A stretch of 64,000 bases of DNA from Paenarthrobacter nitroguajacolicus (GTDB taxonomy: Bacteria; Actinomycetota; Actinomycetes; Actinomycetales; Micrococcaceae), in contig NZ_JAQPPK010000012.1 in assembly GCF_029952445.1 (NCBI RefSeq), positions 1 through 64,000 on the forward strand, written 5' to 3'. Positions 51,089 to 59,216 of the stretch are shown here, in pieces. Position numbers and translations under genes: made by a program. The notes below the pieces were generated by a model. It did no database searches. It saw only the letters and a program-made list of their open reading frames with translations, and had not been told where the DNA came from. Each line of letters starts with the position of its first letter. The stretch's first letter is position 1.

Positions 51089-52003
51089 CTAAACCTTCAG
51101 GTATCGCCGGAGGGTCAACAGCGATGAGATCCCCGCCAAGCCCGCACCCAGTGCGATCAACACTGGCGCAATCACCAGGACCTGCGTCGAGGAGATAAAG
51201 GGAGTATTCAGGAATTGCTTTGAGAGGTCGCCGTTGAGCCAGAAGTGGGCCATCAGCCAAAGCGTAACAGAGGCCAAAACGGCTCCAACGACGGCGGCTA
51301 TGACGCCTTCGAGGATGAACGGCAGTTGGATGACGGTCTTGGACGCCCCCACCAGCCGCATGATTCCGGTTTCCCGGCGCCGGCTGAAGGCCGATAACCG
51401 GATGGTGGTGGTGATAAGGAGTACCGCACAGAAAATCATCACCGCAGCTACACCCACCGCCGCCACCGACGCCCCGTTCATCCAGGAGAAGATGCGCTCC
51501 AGAACCTGTCTCTGGTCACTGACGGTCTCGACTCCGGGCTGGGAGGAGAACGTCTCGCTGATGATTTGGTACTTCTCGGGGTTCTTCATGTTGATGCGGA
51601 AAGAGGCGGGCAACTGGTCCTCGGACACCGAATCAACGATTGGGGAATTGGAGAACTGTTCCTTGAAGTGTTTGTACGCTTCAGCCTGGGATTCAAATTG
51701 GAAGTCGTTGATGTACTGCTTGACCGCAGGTGACTCAAGCATGGACTGGAGGTTTTCCTGCTGTTCCTTCGTCGCCGGGCCGGAAGCGCAGCCGACCGCC
51801 GTCGAGCCGTCATTGCAGAGGAATACGGCTACCTGGACTTTGTCGTACCAGTAGCCCTTCATCTGGTTGATCTGCATCTGCAGCATTCCGGCAGCGCCAA
51901 CGAAGGTCAGCGAAACAAAGGTCACCAGGACGACGGAAATCACCATGGACAAGTTTCGGCGCAGGCCACTGCCGATTTCCCCAAGGATGAAAAGGAGCCT
52001 CAC
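51089..52003 (-). CDS. ftsX: Cell division permease-like protein FtsX
   Basis: The 304-residue protein has an N-terminal transmembrane helix, a large extracellular domain (about 45-175) and three C-terminal helices with the typical FtsX motif [13 protein letters not shown] at the end. FtsX relays ATP-driven conformational changes from FtsE to a periplasmic or wall hydrolase. Its ATG overlaps the ftsE stop by 4 bases. It is followed 55 bases later by the M23 hydrolase gene, its likely client. Confidence 0.95.
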   Translation of the reverse strand: MRLLFILGEIGSGLRRNLSMVISVVLVTFVSLTFVGAAGMLQMQINQMKGYWYDKVQVAVFLCNDGSTAVGCASGPATKEQQENLQSMLESPAVKQYINDFQFESQAEAYKHFKEQFSNSPIVDSVSEDQLPASFRINMKNPEKYQIISETFSSQPGVETVSDQRQVLERIFSWMNGASVAAVGVAAVMIFCAVLLITTTIRLSAFSRRRETGIMRLVGASKTVIQLPFILEGVIAAVVGAVLASVTLWLMAHFWLNGDLSKQFLNTPFISSTQVLVIAPVLIALGAGLAGISSLLTLRRYLKV

Positions 52004-52764
52004 AGCTGTGCCCCCTGCGCGCGGTCGAGTTCCTCGCCACTGGCGTCCCGGAGACGGCGCGACTCGCCCACCACCGGAATCATGGACGTGTACAGGGCCT
52101 TTGCTTCGTCGCGAATGACTTTTCCATTCTTGAGTTCCACCACGCGGCGTCGCATTTCGTTCACGATGTCGTCGTCGTGGGTGGCCATGACCACAGTGGT
52201 GCCATTCTGGTTGATCTTGTCCAGGACGCCCATGATCCCCATCGAAGTAATGGGGTCCAGGTTTCCGGTCGGTTCGTCAGCGAGAAGGATCCCGGGACGA
52301 TTTACGACGGCGCGGGCGATCGCCACACGCTGCTGCTCACCACCGGAGAGTTCATGGGGCATACGCCGTTCCTTGCCTTCAAGGCCGACGGTCTTCAAGA
52401 CCTCGGGAACGGTTTCGCGAATGATGGAACGGCTCTTGCCAATGACCTGCATTGCGAAGGCTACGTTGGCGAAGACGTTTTTTTGCGGCAGGAGGCGGAA
52501 ATCCTGGAACACCACCCCAATCCCGCGCCGCAGCTTGGGAACACGCCAGCTGGAAATATTGGCAACGTTCTGGCCGGCAACATAGACGGATCCGGCGGAG
52601 GCTTTGTCTTCCTTGAGGATCAGCCGCAGGAAAGTGGATTTGCCCGAGCCCGAGGCGCCCACAAGGAACGTGAATTCGCCGCGGTTGATCTCAAGGCTGA
52701 CAGAATCGAGCGCCGGTCGGGCATTCTGCTCGTAGACCTTGGTGACATTCTCAAATCTGATCAT
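52000..52764 (-). CDS. ftsE: Cell division ATP-binding protein FtsE
   Basis: The 254-residue ABC ATPase has Walker [10 protein letters not shown], signature [14 protein letters not shown], Walker [15 protein letters not shown] and the switch histidine in [15 protein letters not shown], and is longer at its C-terminus (about 25 residues) than E. coli FtsE. ATG at 52764 with AAGGG upstream gives the standard N-terminus [11 protein letters not shown]; the frame start at 52809 adds an unsupported 15 residues. With FtsX it couples ATP hydrolysis to septal wall cleavage. The order prfB-ftsE-ftsX-hydrolase-smpB is conserved in actinobacteria. Confidence 0.95.
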   Translation of the reverse strand: MIRFENVTKVYEQNARPALDSVSLEINRGEFTFLVGASGSGKSTFLRLILKEDKASAGSVYVAGQNVANISSWRVPKLRRGIGVVFQDFRLLPQKNVFANVAFAMQVIGKSRSIIRETVPEVLKTVGLEGKERRMPHELSGGEQQRVAIARAVVNRPGILLADEPTGNLDPITSMGIMGVLDKINQNGTTVVMATHDDDIVNEMRRRVVELKNGKVIRDEAKALYTSMIPVVGESRRLRDASGEELDRAQGAQL

Positions 52765-52951
52765 GGCCCTTAGTACCCCGCCGGACATGACATTAGTCGC
52801 CCAGTCCAACAGCCGGAGCGCGGGCTTTCGATGGGGGAAGTGAGAGCACCGGCCACTCGACTATACGCACGGGAAGGCCAGTATTCTGCGGCTTTCAGGG
52901 GCGTGTCGCGGAATAAAGGACCAGTCTGGGAGCCCCCTGACGGGCCCCTAC

Positions 52952-54073
52952 TTATGAGCTGGCGGCTGCGTTGCGGTTACCTGTGCGCCAACGGATTCCG
53001 GCATCGATGAAGTCATCGATGTCGCCGTCAAGCACTGCCGAGGTGTTGCCCACTTCGTGTTCGGTCCGCAGGTCCTTGACCATTTGGTACGGGTTGAGAA
53101 CGTACGAACGCATCTGGTCGCCCCATGATGCCTTGACGTCCCCGGCCAAGGCCTTTTTCTCGGCGTCCTGCTGTTCCTTCTTAACCAGCAGCAATCGGGA
53201 CTGCAGCACCCTCATTGCGGCGGCCCGGTTCTGGAGCTGCGACTTTTCGTTCTGCATGGAAACGACGATGCCCGTGGGAATGTGCGTCAACCGCACTGCC
53301 GAGTCAGTGGTGTTGACCGACTGTCCGCCCGGACCGGAAGACCGGAAGACGTCGACCCGGATCTCGTTGTCGGGAATTTCAATGGAATCTGTCTGCTCGA
53401 TCAACGGAATGACCTCGACAGCAGCAAATGATGTCTGCCGGCGCCCCTGGTTATCGAACGGGCTGATGCGGACAAGGCGGTGGGTGCCGGCTTCCACGCT
53501 CAAAGTGCCGAAGGCATATGGGGCTTTGACTTCGAATGTTGCCGATTTCAAGCCGGCTTCTTCGGCGTAGGACGTGTCCATCACTGTGGTTGGGTAGCCA
53601 TGGCGTTCCGCCCATCGCAAATACATCCGCATCAGCATTTCCGCGAAGTCGGCGGCGTCCACACCTCCCGCTCCAGCCCGGATGGTCACTACGGCCTCAC
53701 GTTCGTCGTACTCTCCAGAGAGCAACGTAACGACTTCAAGCTCAGCGAGCGCCTTGCGGATGGAAGCCAGTTCCTTGGCGGCCTCAGCCATCGAGGCTTC
53801 GTCGCCCTCGTCCTGGCCCAGTTCCACCAGGACTTCGAGGTCGTCGATCCTTGATGCGAGCTTCTCGAGGCGTTCGACTTCCGATTGCCGGTGGGACAAG
53901 CGGGACGTCACCACCTGCGCAGAGGCGGGGTCATCCCAGAGGTCCGGCGCTCCGGCTTGCTCGCTCAATTCAGCGATTTCAGCTTTGAGGGCATCGACGT
54001 CAGTGACGTTCTCGATGGAGCCGTAGGTTGCTCGAAGTGCGCGGATTTCTGCGGGAAAATCTATTTCAGCCAT
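52952..54073 (-). CDS. prfB: Peptide chain release factor 2
   Basis: RF2 reads UGA and UAA and releases the finished peptide. The 373-residue protein has the anticodon-mimic SPF (204-206) and the catalytic GGQ (249-251, in [20 protein letters not shown]). Unlike many bacteria, there is no internal in-frame UGA with a programmed +1 frameshift near codon 26: the frame is open from ATG 54073. RF2 level must therefore be controlled differently. It heads the block that includes ftsEX, the M23 gene, smpB and ssrA, and may receive readthrough from the tad operon just upstream. Confidence 0.96.
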   Translation of the reverse strand: MAEIDFPAEIRALRATYGSIENVTDVDALKAEIAELSEQAGAPDLWDDPASAQVVTSRLSHRQSEVERLEKLASRIDDLEVLVELGQDEGDEASMAEAAKELASIRKALAELEVVTLLSGEYDEREAVVTIRAGAGGVDAADFAEMLMRMYLRWAERHGYPTTVMDTSYAEEAGLKSATFEVKAPYAFGTLSVEAGTHRLVRISPFDNQGRRQTSFAAVEVIPLIEQTDSIEIPDNEIRVDVFRSSGPGGQSVNTTDSAVRLTHIPTGIVVSMQNEKSQLQNRAAAMRVLQSRLLLVKKEQQDAEKKALAGDVKASWGDQMRSYVLNPYQMVKDLRTEHEVGNTSAVLDGDIDDFIDAGIRWRTGNRNAAASS

Positions 54074-54157
54074 GGTTATCCCAGCGTACGCTATGCATCG
54101 GGCTCCCTTGTCTGTCCGCCATCTGTTCCTGCCCTCATTACTGGGTAAGCCTTGAGA

Positions 54158-54631
54158 TTATTGGGTAAGCCTCGACCTCGCGGTTGCCCGTGCCTCGATA
54201 ACGATCCCATCGGGTATCAGGAAACTGACCACCGGCGGGTGCGCGATGGCCCTGAGGACCACAACCGCCGTACCGCCCGGTTCGCTTCCGGTTCCCTCCC
54301 CGACCTCCAAATGGTCGTAGCTACCGAAGGCCGCGCTTTTTCCAAGATAGGACTCCGTTGCCGCCTGCACGCGTTCATCCACGAGCGACACCGCAGGCAC
54401 GGTCCCACCCTGCAGGTCATCGACCAAGTAGGAGTCCGCAGCAGCGAGCGCAGCTCCGTCCGCCAGGGACAAGAGTTTCTTGTGCTCCAAGTACATCGCG
54501 GAGGCGGCCATGACAACCGTGGCCAGGAGAAGTGCCAACACCACGTATCCGAGAAAGAGCACAGTTATTTGCCCATCATCCCGGTGTGGCTGGCCCGGGC
54601 GGTCCGGGTTTACGGTTCCTGCCGTGGTCAT
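54158..54631 (-). CDS. TadG-like pilus assembly/exported protein
   Basis: The 157-residue protein begins with a polar segment and then one hydrophobic helix (GQITVLFLGYVVLALLLATVVMAASAMYLEHKKLLSLADGAALAA), the pattern of actinobacterial Rv3660-region/TadG-related proteins. The rest is an external beta-rich domain. It is the last gene of the tad run and overlaps the preceding TadE-like gene by 4 bases. Its 3' end lies in a small imperfect duplication containing its stop codon. Assignment is by topology and context. Confidence 0.75.
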   Translation of the reverse strand: MTTAGTVNPDRPGQPHRDDGQITVLFLGYVVLALLLATVVMAASAMYLEHKKLLSLADGAALAAADSYLVDDLQGGTVPAVSLVDERVQAATESYLGKSAAFGSYDHLEVGEGTGSEPGGTAVVVLRAIAHPPVVSFLIPDGIVIEARATARSRLTQ

Positions 54632-55161
54632 CGGTATCTTCCCACTATCTGTGTTGCCGAGGCAGTCAGCCTGCTGGCGCTCAGGTGGAGGCTGTCTCCA
54701 AATGGCACCAAGGGAAGCGGAACATCAAGAAGCACGGTTACGGTCACACTTGCCCCAGCCGCCAGGCAGTTTTCGCGATCGCAGGAAATCTTCACGGTCG
54801 CCTGATCAGGGGTGTGCCCATAGTCAGCCAACGCCACAACAACGGACTGCTCGGCTGCAATCCTCGCGCTTGCAGGATCGCCCTGATCCACGAAAACCTT
54901 GGCGGCCTGGTCAGCCGCCCCGACCACGCCAAACGATGCGCCCTGAATTTGCCCAATAGTCACCACAAAGTAAATCAGTGGCACCATCAGCAAGACGGCC
55001 AGGAAGGTGAACTCGACAACGGCGCTCCCCCTTTGTCCGTGGAGCGTTCGGGAGCCGGGCTGACCTTCCGCCGTCACTTCGGGTGAGCACACGACGATGC
55101 GGCACCTCGCCCCAAGCGTTTTCGCCGACGATCGCACCCAATCAACCAGGCAGCGCAGCAT
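54628..55161 (-). CDS. TadE-like minor pilin
   Basis: The protein has the TadE signature RGSAVVEFTFLAVLLMVPLIYF, in which G|SAVVEF matches a class III prepilin cleavage site (Glu at +5), followed by an external domain with a CDRENC cysteine pair. The start is uncertain: ATG at 55161 lies 20 bases inside the preceding TadE gene and gives a long 45-residue leader; later GTG codons at 55137 or near 55080 are possible. The stop overlaps the next gene. Likely a minor pilin in the Tad apparatus. Confidence 0.78.
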   Translation of the reverse strand: MLRCLVDWVRSSAKTLGARCRIVVCSPEVTAEGQPGSRTLHGQRGSAVVEFTFLAVLLMVPLIYFVVTIGQIQGASFGVVGAADQAAKVFVDQGDPASARIAAEQSVVVALADYGHTPDQATVKISCDRENCLAAGASVTVTVLLDVPLPLVPFGDSLHLSASRLTASATQIVGRYR

Positions 55162-55567
55162 GGCCGTGCACCTCCATCAGTCCGTCAGGTCCAACCAACC
55201 CGAGAACCGGCATGGGCGCCTTGACGGAGACCTCCAATGTGCGGATGCCATCGACTTCCACTTCGCTCGTGGTGATGTCCCGGGCGAAACCGGCGTTCAA
55301 TGCGGTACTGATCAGCTCTGCCGTCCTGGCTTCGGCATCCGAGGACGTTCGATCCGCCAGAGCGCCGTACCGTGCTCCCGAGGCCGCCGCGTCAATGAGC
55401 GTATTACGCACGTGAACGACGAGCATGAGCTGGATGATTGACATACAAAGCAACGTCAGGAGGGCTCCGACCATCACGAAGTCGACCACAGCCGCCCCTT
55501 CTTCCCTGGGGGTTCGTCCGGTTGCCGACGGGTGAAGGAGATCAGAGGATACGGACCATCCCGGCAT
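55142..55567 (-). CDS. TadE-like minor pilin (aspartate variant)
   Basis: The 141-residue product from ATG 55567 has a leader, then EEGAAVVDFVMVGALLTLLCMSIIQLMLVVHVRNTLIDAAASGARYGA, the standard TadE helix. The +5 residue after the presumed cleavage glycine is Asp instead of Glu. The AGGAGGG ribosome site runs almost up to the ATG, an unusually short spacing that also spans the stop of the pilin-like gene, so coupling is probable. Confidence 0.75.
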   Translation of the reverse strand: MPGWSVSSDLLHPSATGRTPREEGAAVVDFVMVGALLTLLCMSIIQLMLVVHVRNTLIDAAASGARYGALADRTSSDAEARTAELISTALNAGFARDITTSEVEVDGIRTLEVSVKAPMPVLGLVGPDGLMEVHGHAALPG

Positions 55568-55572
55568 CCCTC

Positions 55573-55812
55573 CTACTTGCCCACCTTGGCCATGGCCTGA
55601 TTGAACAAGTCGTTCAAGGCAGGGGTCGCCAGAGCGAGAAGTCCTGCTACGAGGACCGCGGACATTAATGTGATCATTACCCAACCAGGCACGTCACCGC
55701 GTTCTTGTTCCCCTGGCCGAGGCGTTGCCCTGCGCGTGCCCTCCATGAGCACCTTCTGGCACGCAAGCGCACGTACTGACACATTGGACCACTTGATGGC
55801 AATTGTTTTCAT
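55573..55812 (-). CDS. Flp-pilin-like small membrane protein
   Basis: The 79-residue protein (GGGGAGA ribosome site upstream) has a basic N-terminal half and a single hydrophobic helix GWVMITLMSAVLVAGLLALATPALNDLF near the C-terminus, in the place where tad loci carry the major pilin. It differs from Flp in lacking the Glu at +5 of the usual G-x4-E-Y site (ERGDVPGW here). I call it a pilin candidate by position and topology only; a processing site is not assured. Confidence 0.6.
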   Translation of the reverse strand: MKTIAIKWSNVSVRALACQKVLMEGTRRATPRPGEQERGDVPGWVMITLMSAVLVAGLLALATPALNDLFNQAMAKVGK

Positions 55813-55921
55813 GGTTCTCCCCGATATCTTGATGCGATGTTGTGAAAGGTGACGCGGCGTGATGCCGCGGGCTGGGCCGTTGATGCCGCGGCCTCGAGGG
55901 CGAGGGCAGACGGGACCGGCT

Positions 55922-56863
55922 TCAGAGGCTCATCTGAAGGGCCGCGACGGCAGGAAAAGCGGCGAAGAGAACCGTCAGGGGCAACACCCCAAAAACGAGT
56001 GGAACCATCATGGCTATCTCCTTTCGTCCCGCGGATTCCATCAATTCCCGTTTGGCGGCGTCCCGGACGTCAGCGGCCTGCGCCCGAAGGACCTCTGCCA
56101 GTGGTGTTCCGCGTTCTACGGCAACCACCAAACCATCGAAGAACCTGACAAGTGGAGGTAGCTCCGAACGAGTGGAGAAGGCCTGAAGGGCTTCGGGCAG
56201 CGGCCTGCCGGACCGGGCATCCGCGAGGATCAGTGCGAACTCGTTGGAGAGCTCCCCTTGGGAACTGCGGCTCACACGGTCCATTGCTCCCAGCGCGCTT
56301 TCCCCTGCTGCGACGGCCAAGGCCATCAGCTCTGCAAGGCTCGGAAACTCGGACAGCATTCTCCTCTCACGTCGTCTTATTTGTTGTCCCAGCACGTAAT
56401 CACGGAGCACATAGCCGCTGAGGGTGCCTCCGAGAACTGAAACGAAGGACACTGCGGGATTGAACTGACCGGCGGCGGCGCGGACTGCGATGACCAGCAA
56501 CGCCAGGACCAGGCCTCCGCCGGACCAAAGAATCTGTTCGACCCTGAAATCAAGGATTGATTTGGTGGAGCCGGAACGGGCAAGCCTCTTTGCCGCAGCG
56601 CCGGTGCCGATATTGAACCTGGAAATAAAGGACACTGCATCACGGAAAAAAGGGCGAAGAATCCGTTCCAACGACCCAAACGGCGTGAGGTCTTGTTCTG
56701 TCGAAAGCAGCAGACGTGATTCAAGACGCTTGGATTTCAACTGCGGAGCAATGCGATCCGAAAAAGTCATCCGACGCAAGAACGGCAGACGCTTCAGAAT
56801 CAGCCAGCAACCTAAGGCGAGGACGGCGCCGCAAGACGCGGCCAGGACGGTTGACGCGCTCAT
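55922..56863 (-). CDS. tadC: Tad/type II secretion inner-membrane protein TadC-like
   Basis: The 313-residue T2SSF-domain protein has an N-terminal hydrophobic segment (1-20), a cytoplasmic stretch, and the GspF core with LAELMALAVAAGESALGAMDRVSRSS and VERGTPLAEVLRAQAADVRD, with terminal helices (VPLVFGVLPLTVLFAAFPAV). It forms the platform on which the TadA ATPase acts. The ATG overlaps the tadB stop by 4 bases. The 108-base gap to the pilin-like gene holds no gene. Confidence 0.88.
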   Translation of the reverse strand: MSASTVLAASCGAVLALGCWLILKRLPFLRRMTFSDRIAPQLKSKRLESRLLLSTEQDLTPFGSLERILRPFFRDAVSFISRFNIGTGAAAKRLARSGSTKSILDFRVEQILWSGGGLVLALLVIAVRAAAGQFNPAVSFVSVLGGTLSGYVLRDYVLGQQIRRRERRMLSEFPSLAELMALAVAAGESALGAMDRVSRSSQGELSNEFALILADARSGRPLPEALQAFSTRSELPPLVRFFDGLVVAVERGTPLAEVLRAQAADVRDAAKRELMESAGRKEIAMMVPLVFGVLPLTVLFAAFPAVAALQMSL

Positions 56864-57714
56864 CGAAGAACGCGCTCGTCATCAGGCAGCGCACCAACAC
56901 GAAGCATCAGGGAATAGCAGAACACCGAAACCAACAAGCCGCCGAGGAGCACCATTGCTCCCATGCCCGAGTTGTATGCCGCCATCGCCTCGGGCCGGCT
57001 GGCCATCACCACCAGGACAATCCACGGTGCAGCTACCGCCAATCTCGCTGCATTGACGGTCCACGATTGCCTGGCCTCAAGCTCACTCCTGGTCCGGGCG
57101 CTGTCCCGGAGAAAGTCAGATAATGTGCCCAGCATCCTGCCGAGGTCGGATCCACCTACCTCGCGGGTCATTCGAAGGGCTTCCACGATGCGGTCGGCTA
57201 CCGGATCCGCGAGGCGGTCCTTAAGCCTGTTCAGGGCAGCCTCAAAATGCCCGCCTGACCGGTAGTCGGCGCCAAAGTCAAGGAAAAGCGCCCTCAATTC
57301 CTCCGGTCCCTTGTGTCCAAGTTGAATGAGTGCTTCAGGCAAGGCGAGGCCGGCGCGAATGGCTGAGCGCAAGTGGTCAACAACGTCTGGCCACAGTAAG
57401 CGAAGCGCTGCCCGTCGCTTTCGCGCCCTCCACCGGACGGTTGCCAAGGGAGTCCAGGAGCCGAACAAGCCAAAGCATAACGAAACGGCCGGCGACCCTG
57501 TGGTGATGAAGAAGATCGTCATTACTGCAAGGCCGAACCCCCCGCAGGTGAGAAGTAAGGCGGGCCCTGTCACCTTCTCTATCCCCGCGGACAGGAGCAA
57601 CTGGTCCAGGCGACGACGCTTGTTTTTCCTTGGCCCTGATGCTGGCTGGTCCCATGTGGACCACCAGATCAGGAAAAGCCCCAGACCACACAGCATTCCA
57701 AGCAGCGGCGCCAT
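56860..57714 (-). CDS. tadB: Tad/type II secretion inner-membrane protein TadB-like
   Basis: The 284-residue protein has hydrophobic helices at about 1-20, 50-90 and 225-280 around a T2SSF domain (DVVDHLRSAIRAGLALPEALIQLG and DRIVEALRMTREVGGSDLGRMLGTLSDFLRDSARTRSELEARQSW). TadB and TadC together form the inner-membrane assembly platform of the pilus. The ATG shares one base with the tadA stop (TGATG), and the stop overlaps tadC, so all three are coupled. Confidence 0.88.
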   Translation of the reverse strand: MAPLLGMLCGLGLFLIWWSTWDQPASGPRKNKRRRLDQLLLSAGIEKVTGPALLLTCGGFGLAVMTIFFITTGSPAVSLCFGLFGSWTPLATVRWRARKRRAALRLLWPDVVDHLRSAIRAGLALPEALIQLGHKGPEELRALFLDFGADYRSGGHFEAALNRLKDRLADPVADRIVEALRMTREVGGSDLGRMLGTLSDFLRDSARTRSELEARQSWTVNAARLAVAAPWIVLVVMASRPEAMAAYNSGMGAMVLLGGLLVSVFCYSLMLRVGALPDDERVLR

Positions 57715-58937
57715 CAGTTCACCTCCAACAGGGCGGATACATCGAATCCGGCGCGGGCGAACTTCTCCGCGGCCGGCATCGCGTTCGGCCGGGGCTGCAG
57801 CTGGCCCGCTGCCATCCCAAAGACGCCGGAGGATTCGATGATCCCGTTTTCGACCCTCCGTCCCAAAGCGAGGATCTCTGTCACTTGCCTTCGTCCGGTG
57901 GGATGCCGGCCACAGTGCACCACCAAATCAATGCATGACGCCACGGTGGGGACCACAAACGCGCTGGCAATATTCGCTCCGGCAAGCAGTGGCAGCGTGC
58001 AGATCTTCGTTACGGCATCGTGGGTCGAGTTCGCGTGCACGGTACACATCCCGGGCAGGCCGGAGTTCAGCGCGATCAGCATGTCCAGGCTTTCGGCTTC
58101 CCGGACCTCCCCCACAATCAATCTGTCCGGCCTCATCCGCAGGGCTTCCTTGACCAGCCGCCGAAGCGGGATCTCGCCCTCACCCTCCAGGTTAGGTTGA
58201 CGGCATTGAAGGCCAACGACGTCCCTCAACGGCAGTTGGAGTTCAAAGATCTCCTCAACCGTTATGACGCGTTCGCGTGAACCGATGTGTGCCCCCAGGC
58301 AATTGAGCATGGTGGTCTTTCCCGCCTGGGTGGCTCCCGAGACAAGAATGTTGAGTCCGCTGGCCACCGCCGCGCCCAAAAATCGTGCTGCTTGTGGGGT
58401 CAGGCTGCCAAGCTCAACCAGATGCTCAAGCCTGCTGGCCCGTGCGATGAACTTCCTGATGTTCACAGCCCAGTGCTTCCGGGTGATGTCAGGGATCGCG
58501 ACATGGAGCCTTGATCCGTCGGGGAGCGCTGCGTCAACGAAGGGCGACGACAAATCCAGCCGGCGACCCGAAGTCTTGAGCATTTTCTCGACAAGGTCCC
58601 GGACCTGCTGCTCGCTGAGATTCAGTGTGGTTAGTTCGGATTCGCCGTTACGGGCGACGTAGACCTCATGGGGAGCGTTGATCCACAACTCCTCGATCGA
58701 GTCGTCGTCCAGAAGTGGCTGCAGCGGCCCGAAGCCGGCAACGGCGTCGTAGATCTTGCGGCGGGCCGACTCGAGGTGGCCCAGAGGAGGCAGTGGGGCC
58801 AGGAGTGCGCGCTCGTCGTAGTCGTTGACCGCCGCCTCCACCAGGCTGCGGACATCCCCAGCTTGTTCCAGCGGATCCAGACCACGACGCCGGATGAGCT
58901 CCCGGACTTCCCCCTCGACGATCTTTACAGCATCCAC
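57714..58937 (-). CDS. tadA: TadA/CpaF-type pilus assembly ATPase
   Basis: The 407-residue secretion ATPase has an N-terminal helical domain, Walker A GATQAGKTT (201-209, K207), an Asp box (TVEEIFELQLP), the basic Walker B region (RLIVGEVREAESLDMLIALNSG) and the His box (TVHANST). It powers pilin extrusion. A GGGGAGAG ribosome site is just upstream of the ATG. As first gene of the tad run it has no cpaE/tadZ, cpaB or prepilin-peptidase gene upstream; instead a 280-base gap leads to the divergent GH25 gene. Confidence 0.92.
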   Translation of the reverse strand: MDAVKIVEGEVRELIRRRGLDPLEQAGDVRSLVEAAVNDYDERALLAPLPPLGHLESARRKIYDAVAGFGPLQPLLDDDSIEELWINAPHEVYVARNGESELTTLNLSEQQVRDLVEKMLKTSGRRLDLSSPFVDAALPDGSRLHVAIPDITRKHWAVNIRKFIARASRLEHLVELGSLTPQAARFLGAAVASGLNILVSGATQAGKTTMLNCLGAHIGSRERVITVEEIFELQLPLRDVVGLQCRQPNLEGEGEIPLRRLVKEALRMRPDRLIVGEVREAESLDMLIALNSGLPGMCTVHANSTHDAVTKICTLPLLAGANIASAFVVPTVASCIDLVVHCGRHPTGRRQVTEILALGRRVENGIIESSGVFGMAAGQLQPRPNAMPAAEKFARAGFDVSALLEVN

Positions 58938-59216
58938 ATCTCTCCCCGATGGTCACGATTGCGTAAACGAGAGGCGCATCTCGAGTGACTTACGCTAGGC
59001 CCAGCCGTGGGGCCGCCTCAAGCCAGTGGCGGCGGCATGTGGATAACTTCGAATCTTCTGTCACGGGAGCAACCTGAATCCCACTAGTCACTCCTGTCTC
59101 AGAATGTTAGGGTAAAGCCCGTTAGGAGCTGGCCTTTGGTCTCACGCGCAGGCGCCCCGGAGCTTGTCCCTAAGCCACACCATGCACCGCGGAGCCGCGG
59201 TTCAGGGCCGGATGTG
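58938..59216. other. Divergent regulatory region between the tad operon and GH25 gene
   Basis: No gene is seen. The region holds an exact DnaA-box 9-mer (TGTGGATAA, 59038-59046), a TAGGGT -10 candidate (59108-59113) for the GH25 gene, a ribosome-site-like TTAGGAGC (59121-59128) and, on the minus side, the tadA ribosome site. Confidence 0.4.

Noticed and set aside
52952..54073. Programmed frameshift in prfB
   Set aside because: The frame is open from its ATG with no in-frame UGA near codon 26, so no frameshift is needed.
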